A stretch of DNA of 64,000 nt from JBOZRQ01 sp050789255 (GTDB lineage Bacteria; Bacillota; Sulfobacillia; Symbiobacteriales; Symbiobacteriaceae): assembly GCA_050789255.1 (NCBI GenBank), contig JBOZRQ010000061.1, forward strand, positions 1 through 64,000. The letters run 5' to 3'. The first letter of the stretch is position 1. Each line of letters begins with the position of its first letter. Below, piece by piece: positions 60,526 through 64,000 of the stretch. The notes beneath the pieces were generated by a model, which was given only the letters and a program-made list of their open reading frames with translations, searched no databases and had not been told where the DNA came from. The position numbers and the translations under genes are program-made.

Positions 60526-62094
60526 TTATGCCAGGATCGGCTGGGCGCCCAGCGTGAGACCCATCTTCTCCGGCCGGAAGATGGCGGCGGGCATGAGGGC
60601 GAGGTCCCGAGCGATGACCGGCTTGAACTCCATCTGCGCGAGAACGTCCTTCTCCAGGTCGACGCCGGGGGCGATCTCAATCAGGGTGAGGCCCTCGGGG
60701 CGCAGCTCGAAAACGGCCCGCTCGGTGATGTAGAGCACCTTCTGGCCCTTCTGGCTGGCGTAAGCGCCGCTGAAGGTTACATGCTCCACCTGGCTGATGA
60801 ACTTCTTGACCTTACCTTCCTGGGCGATCACCAACCGGCCGTCCTCCACCTGGAACACTGTGCCGCTGGCCGTGAAGGTGCCGCAGTAGATCAGCTTCTT
60901 GGCGTTCTGGGTGATGTTGATGAAGCCGCCGGCGCCCGCCACCCGGGGTCCGAACTTGGAGACGTTCACATTGCCCTGGGCGTCGGCCTGCGCCATGCCC
61001 AGGAAGGCCACATCCAGACCGCCGCCGTCGTAGAAGTCGAACTGATACGGCTGGTCCACGATCGCTTCCGGGTTGATCGAGGCACCGAAGCTGAGGCCGC
61101 CGGCGGGCACGCCGCCCACGGGGCCGGCCTCAACGGTCAGGTACATGGCATCGCCCACGCCTTCCTCGTTGGCTACTGCAGCCACGCCTTCGGGCATTCC
61201 GATGCCCAGGTTGACCGTGGCGCCGGGGAGGAGCTCCATGGCCGCACGGCGGGCGACGATCTTGCGCTCATCCAGCTCCATGGTGCTGACCGAGGTGAGG
61301 GGTACCCGCACCTGGCCGGTGTAGGAGGGGTTGAAGAGCTCGCCGAAGGTCTGCCAGTGGTTCTCGGGCTTGGCGACCACCACCGCATCGACCAGAATGC
61401 CCGGGACCCGGACCTGCCGAGGGTGGAGCGAGCCCCGGTTGACCACGCGTTCGACCTGGGCAATCACGACGCCGCCGCTGTTCTTGGCCGCCTGGGCGAT
61501 GGAGAGAATCTCGAGGTTGAGCGCTTCCTTCTCAATCGACAGGTTGCCAAACTCGTCGGCGCTGGTGGCGCGAATCAGGGCGACGGTGATCGGGAAGGCC
61601 TTGTAGAACAGCCACTCCTGGCCTTCCAGCATCACGACCTTGACCAGGTCTTCCTCGGTACAGGCGTTCAGCTTGCCACCCTGGAGCCGGGGGTCGACGA
61701 AGGTCTGGAGCCCGACATGGGTGATGGTGCCGGGCTTGCCGGCGGCGATGTCCCGGAACAGGTGGGAGATGACGCCCTGCGGCAGGTTGTAGGCCTCGAT
61801 CTTATTCTCCACGGCCATTTTGCCGAGCTTGGGCGCCAGGTTCCAGTGACCGCCGACCACACGCTTCACGAGACCGTCGTGGGCGAAGTGGTTGAGGCCG
61901 CGCTCCTTGCCGTCGCCCTGACCTGCAGCGTAAACGAGACTCAGGCTGCGGGGGTGCCCGGTCTCCAGGAACCGCTTCTCCAGGGCGGACGTGAGCTCTT
62001 CGGGGTGGCCCGCGCCGACGAAGCCTTCGACGGCCACGGTCGCACCGTCGGGAATCAGGCTCAGGGCCTGATCAATGGACATGACCTTGTTCAT
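60526..62094 (-). CDS. Propionate/acetate CoA-transferase-like enzyme (class I)
   Basis: A 522-residue fused alpha-beta CoA-transferase. The N-terminal half opens MNKVMSIDQALSLIPDGATVAVEGFVGAGHPEEL, and the C-terminal half has VNLGIGMPEGVAAVANEEG and YLTVEAGPVGGVPAGGLSFG. The Glu of TVEAG is the expected residue that forms the glutamyl-CoA intermediate. The family moves CoA between acetyl-CoA and propionate, lactate, acetoacetate or similar acids; which acid is used here is unknown. AAGGAGG precedes the ATG at 62094. It is the first gene after a sigma-54-type promoter. Confidence 0.93.
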   Translation of the reverse strand: MNKVMSIDQALSLIPDGATVAVEGFVGAGHPEELTSALEKRFLETGHPRSLSLVYAAGQGDGKERGLNHFAHDGLVKRVVGGHWNLAPKLGKMAVENKIEAYNLPQGVISHLFRDIAAGKPGTITHVGLQTFVDPRLQGGKLNACTEEDLVKVVMLEGQEWLFYKAFPITVALIRATSADEFGNLSIEKEALNLEILSIAQAAKNSGGVVIAQVERVVNRGSLHPRQVRVPGILVDAVVVAKPENHWQTFGELFNPSYTGQVRVPLTSVSTMELDERKIVARRAAMELLPGATVNLGIGMPEGVAAVANEEGVGDAMYLTVEAGPVGGVPAGGLSFGASINPEAIVDQPYQFDFYDGGGLDVAFLGMAQADAQGNVNVSKFGPRVAGAGGFINITQNAKKLIYCGTFTASGTVFQVEDGRLVIAQEGKVKKFISQVEHVTFSGAYASQKGQKVLYITERAVFELRPEGLTLIEIAPGVDLEKDVLAQMEFKPVIARDLALMPAAIFRPEKMGLTLGAQPILA

Positions 62095-62140
62095 GGATGA
62101 TCCTCCTTGTCCCATGTGGGGAGTTCAGAGGCATCTCTAT

Positions 62141-62156
62141 CTCAAGTTCCGTGCCA
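62141..62156 (-). promoter_or_regulatory. Sigma-54 (-24/-12) promoter of the CoA-transferase operon
   Basis: On the minus strand the sequence is TGGCACG GAAC TTGAG, against the consensus TGGCACG-N4-TTGCW. The -24 part is perfect; only the C of -12 is A. Transcription would start near 62129, 35 nt before the ATG. A sigma-54 activator gene ends just upstream. Confidence 0.8.
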
Positions 62157-62189
62157 AAACAGGAGAGGGCAGGGGCGCATAGGCCCTCT
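62157..62189 (-). terminator. Terminator of the sigma-54 activator gene
   Basis: On the minus strand AGAGGGC and GCCCTCT (62183-62189 and 62164-62170) form a stem, followed by CCTGTTTT. It directly precedes the sigma-54 promoter. Confidence 0.7.
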
Positions 62190-62211
62190 GCCTCCGATTT
62201 AGTCCCTTGGT

Positions 62212-63810
62212 CTACATGGAGATCCCCCAACGGGCCATTTTGCGGTATAGCACCGACCTGTGCATACCGAGGCTCTTCGCGGCCTGGAGTTTATTGCCGT
62301 TGGAGCTGCGCAGTGCGTCGATGATCAGCTCCCGCTCAACCTCCTGCAGGGGAGTCCGGCGCTCAGCCGGCGCTGCTTCAGGCTCAGCCGGTGCGGCGGC
62401 CTGGCCCACAATGACGTACGGGGGCAGATCCCGCCAGTCAATCAGGTCGGCGTCGACCGTGTTGACCATCCGCTCCAGGGTGTGGACCAGCTGCCGCACG
62501 TTCCCGGGCCAGTGATACTTCTGCATGGCGTCCATGGCCGCCGGGGTCAGCGCCTTCACCTCAATGCCGGCTTCCGTGCAGACCCGGCCCATCAGGCTGC
62601 GCACCAGTGCGGGCACGTCGTCCAGACGCTCCCGCAGGGCTGGCATGCGCATTTCGATGACATTGAGGCGGTAGTACAGATCCTCGCGGAAGCGGCCCTG
62701 CGCCACTTCCTTGAGTAGATCCTTGTTGGTTGCTGCGACGATGCGCACATCCACCTTGATGTCCTTTGTGCCGCCGACCTTCTGCACCTCGCGCTCCTGG
62801 ATCGCCCGGAGCACCTTGGCCTGCATCTCCACGGGCATGTCCCCGATCTCGTCGAGGAAGATCGTGCCCCGATGGGCGAGCTCGAACTTGCCGGGTTTTC
62901 CGCCCTTGGCGGCGCCGCTGAAGGCCCCGGACTCGTAGCCGAAGAGCTCGGCCTCCAGCAGGTCCTTGGGGATCGCGGCACAGTTGATCTTCACAAAGGG
63001 AAAGGCCGCCCGGCGGCTCTCGGCGTGCATTGCGTGCGCCAGAAGCTCCTTGCCGGTGCCGCTCTCCCCCAGGATCAGAACGGTGGCGTTCGACTGGGCG
63101 GCTCTGCGTGCCATGGCTTTGAGCTGCGTCATGGCCGGGCCGTCGCCCACCAGGTCGCTCAGGCCGTAGCGGGCGCGGGCCTCGGAATTCATCTGGCGTT
63201 CGTAGTACTCCACCTGTCGCTGCAGCGCATCGAGCCGGTCCACCATGCTCTTTACGCCCGCCACGCTGCGGAACATCACCCGGCCGACGGCCCCCATTAA
63301 CTTCCCGCGCACATAGACCGGGTGGCGCTCGACGATGAACTCCTGCTGCCCGACCTGGAACGGCCGACCGATTTCGGGGACACCGCTCCGCGCCACGACG
63401 TGCATGCGGGAGTTGGGAAGTGTGAGGGTAATGTGCCTTCCGATGACCTCTTCGCGGCGGACGTTCAGAATCACCTCATAGGCCCGGTTTAGGAAGAGAA
63501 TGATGCCGTTGCTGTCCACGACCACCATGGCGTCCAGGGCGTCCTCAAAGACGCTGGAGATCAGGTCGCCCACGGTCTCCTGGGACCAAAAGCCGCCGCG
63601 GACCTGCTCCTGCATGCCTTTGGCCAGGGCCACCGCGGTGATATAGCCCACGGTGTGCCCGGACGGATCGGTCACCCAGGTGAGTTCGCAGGGCTCAATG
63701 TCGGTCAAAGCGGCCTCAGCCGGCACGCTGGGATCCTCCGGCGGACGGTACATGCGCTGCAGCGTGCCCATGACCGGCGTCATGATGTCCCTGGCCAACA
63801 GACGTTCCAT
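62212..63810 (-). CDS. Sigma-54-dependent transcriptional activator with PAS domain
   Basis: A 532-residue enhancer-binding protein. The N-terminal ~85 residues start ARDIMTPVMGTLQRM and contain WVTDPSGHTVGYITAVALAKG, which resembles a CBS-like half; a PAS domain follows (DLISSVFEDALDAMVVVDSNGIILFLNRAYE). The AAA+ core (about 220-450) has Walker A GESGTGKE, the sigma-54 contact loop GAFSGA (usual GAFTGA), Walker B GTIFLDEIGDM and the arginine region. A Fis-type helix-turn-helix ends the protein (NKLQAAKSLGMHRSVLYRKM). GGGGAGG precedes the ATG. It is the likely activator of the downstream operon. Confidence 0.94.
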   Translation of the reverse strand: MERLLARDIMTPVMGTLQRMYRPPEDPSVPAEAALTDIEPCELTWVTDPSGHTVGYITAVALAKGMQEQVRGGFWSQETVGDLISSVFEDALDAMVVVDSNGIILFLNRAYEVILNVRREEVIGRHITLTLPNSRMHVVARSGVPEIGRPFQVGQQEFIVERHPVYVRGKLMGAVGRVMFRSVAGVKSMVDRLDALQRQVEYYERQMNSEARARYGLSDLVGDGPAMTQLKAMARRAAQSNATVLILGESGTGKELLAHAMHAESRRAAFPFVKINCAAIPKDLLEAELFGYESGAFSGAAKGGKPGKFELAHRGTIFLDEIGDMPVEMQAKVLRAIQEREVQKVGGTKDIKVDVRIVAATNKDLLKEVAQGRFREDLYYRLNVIEMRMPALRERLDDVPALVRSLMGRVCTEAGIEVKALTPAAMDAMQKYHWPGNVRQLVHTLERMVNTVDADLIDWRDLPPYVIVGQAAAPAEPEAAPAERRTPLQEVERELIIDALRSSNGNKLQAAKSLGMHRSVLYRKMARWGISM

Positions 63811-63857
63811 GTTGCCTCCCCCTCCGGTGTGTCTCCGGCTACATGTCTCACTGTCGC

Positions 63858-63935
63858 TGTCGCAAATGCGACACTGCAGGCGAGTGTCGCAAGGTGCACC
63901 TGTCGCAAACGGCGACACTGTCGCACGATTGCACC
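63858..63935. promoter_or_regulatory. Array of TGTCGCA-type repeats upstream of the activator gene
   Basis: Four copies: TGTCGCAAATGCGACA (63858-63873, perfect palindrome), a partial copy at 63885-63900, TGTCGC-N5-GCGACA (63901-63917) and a partial copy at 63919-63935. A further TGTCGC lies at 63852. The spacing is 27, 16 and 18 bp. They resemble enhancer sites for a Fis-type activator, for self-control or for a divergent gene beyond the right edge. Confidence 0.65.
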
Positions 63936-63945
63936 CATCATACCA
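63930..63945 (-). promoter_or_regulatory. Weak sigma-54-like element
   Basis: On the minus strand TGGTATGATGGGTGCA keeps GG and GC exactly 10 bp apart, as in -24/-12 promoters, but departs at other positions. It overlaps the last repeat of the array. No gene is seen in 63946-64000. Confidence 0.25.
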
Positions 63946-64000
63946 CCGGGTTGCGTCAGGTTTCGTGACATATCCGTGCCGTATGGGCTGGGTCAAAAGC

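Noticed and set aside
60340..62100. 586-codon plus-strand open frame over the thiolase/CoA-transferase genes
   Set aside because: Composition is biased (Gly, Asp, His, Leu repeats) and no motif is seen; the minus-strand enzymes carry intact active sites.
63858..63935. CRISPR array
   Set aside because: The repeats are only 16-17 bp, degenerate and palindromic with irregular spacing of 16-27 bp and no real spacers; they fit protein-binding sites.
1..64000. rRNA, tRNA, intact insertion sequence or prophage
   Set aside because: No transposase, integrase or phage gene and no tRNA/rRNA-like conserved sequence was seen on either strand.

Overview
The window looks like chromosome of a high-GC, Gram-positive-type (Firmicutes/Bacillota) anaerobe or facultative anaerobe. 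The best guess is a Symbiobacterium-like lineage, inferred from gene content and not proven. Supporting signs are strong AGGAGG-type ribosome binding sites, frequent GTG and some TTG starts, lipobox lipoproteins, a ComER homologue, a CsaB/TagA-type secondary wall-polymer cluster, and the order ftsE-ftsX-M23-ctp-minJ known from Bacillus. Most genes have clear homologues. No rRNA, tRNA, CRISPR array or intact mobile element was seen, and no gene-free stretch exceeds 300 bp.

Region 1-7 kb: the 3' part of a giant secreted repeat protein (three 312-bp tandem repeats), a MobA-like nucleotidyltransferase, then secA with a promoter and a terminator-like hairpin in its leader.

Region 7-17.5 kb is the most notable. 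A leftward operon holds an orphan NarL/DevR-type response regulator and two PIG-L/LmbE deacetylases. Divergent from it is an operon for a Tat-exported type II DMSO-reductase-family molybdoenzyme: an 86-aa protein, alpha (1125 aa), NarH-like beta, TorD/NarJ-like chaperone, and a heme-b gamma subunit of the ethylbenzene-dehydrogenase type. The core order A-B-D-C is that of serABDC, clrABDC and ddhABDC. Two extra genes follow: an unrecognised polytopic membrane protein and an NBP35/Mrp-like Fe-S ATPase. The divergent spacer carries a palindrome very close to the DevR/DosR box. The substrate cannot be assigned.

Region 17.5-30 kb: an oligopeptide ABC transporter operon (oppA-B-C-D-F, leftward), comER, prfB with the classical +1 frameshift site, a cupredoxin lipoprotein, a chemoreceptor and a sugar-dehydrogenase-like beta-propeller protein.

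Region 30-44 kb: a long rightward cell-wall-polymer cluster (two GT4 glycosyltransferases, DUF4330, O-antigen-ligase-like, MurJ, two DUF5693 proteins, CsaB, TagA/WecG, a phosphoesterase), then two tandem-GNAT acetyltransferase genes that converge and overlap.

Region 44-53.5 kb: PadR plus a SEDS (FtsW/RodA-like) protein with an N-terminal HAAS-like domain, ftsEX, an EnvC-like M23 peptidase, a Ctp protease, a MinJ-like PDZ protein, and a proline-rich and a cysteine-rich protein of unknown function.

Region 53.5-64 kb: a decayed M20 peptidase gene, an MBL hydrolase divergent from a TetR regulator, a LysM-NlpC/P60 endopeptidase, then a leftward catabolic operon (CoA-transferase, thiolase, cation/proton antiporter, OFA-type MFS carrier). 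That operon is preceded by a near-consensus sigma-54 promoter and by the gene for a sigma-54 activator. Upstream of the activator gene lies an array of TGTCGCA-type repeats.
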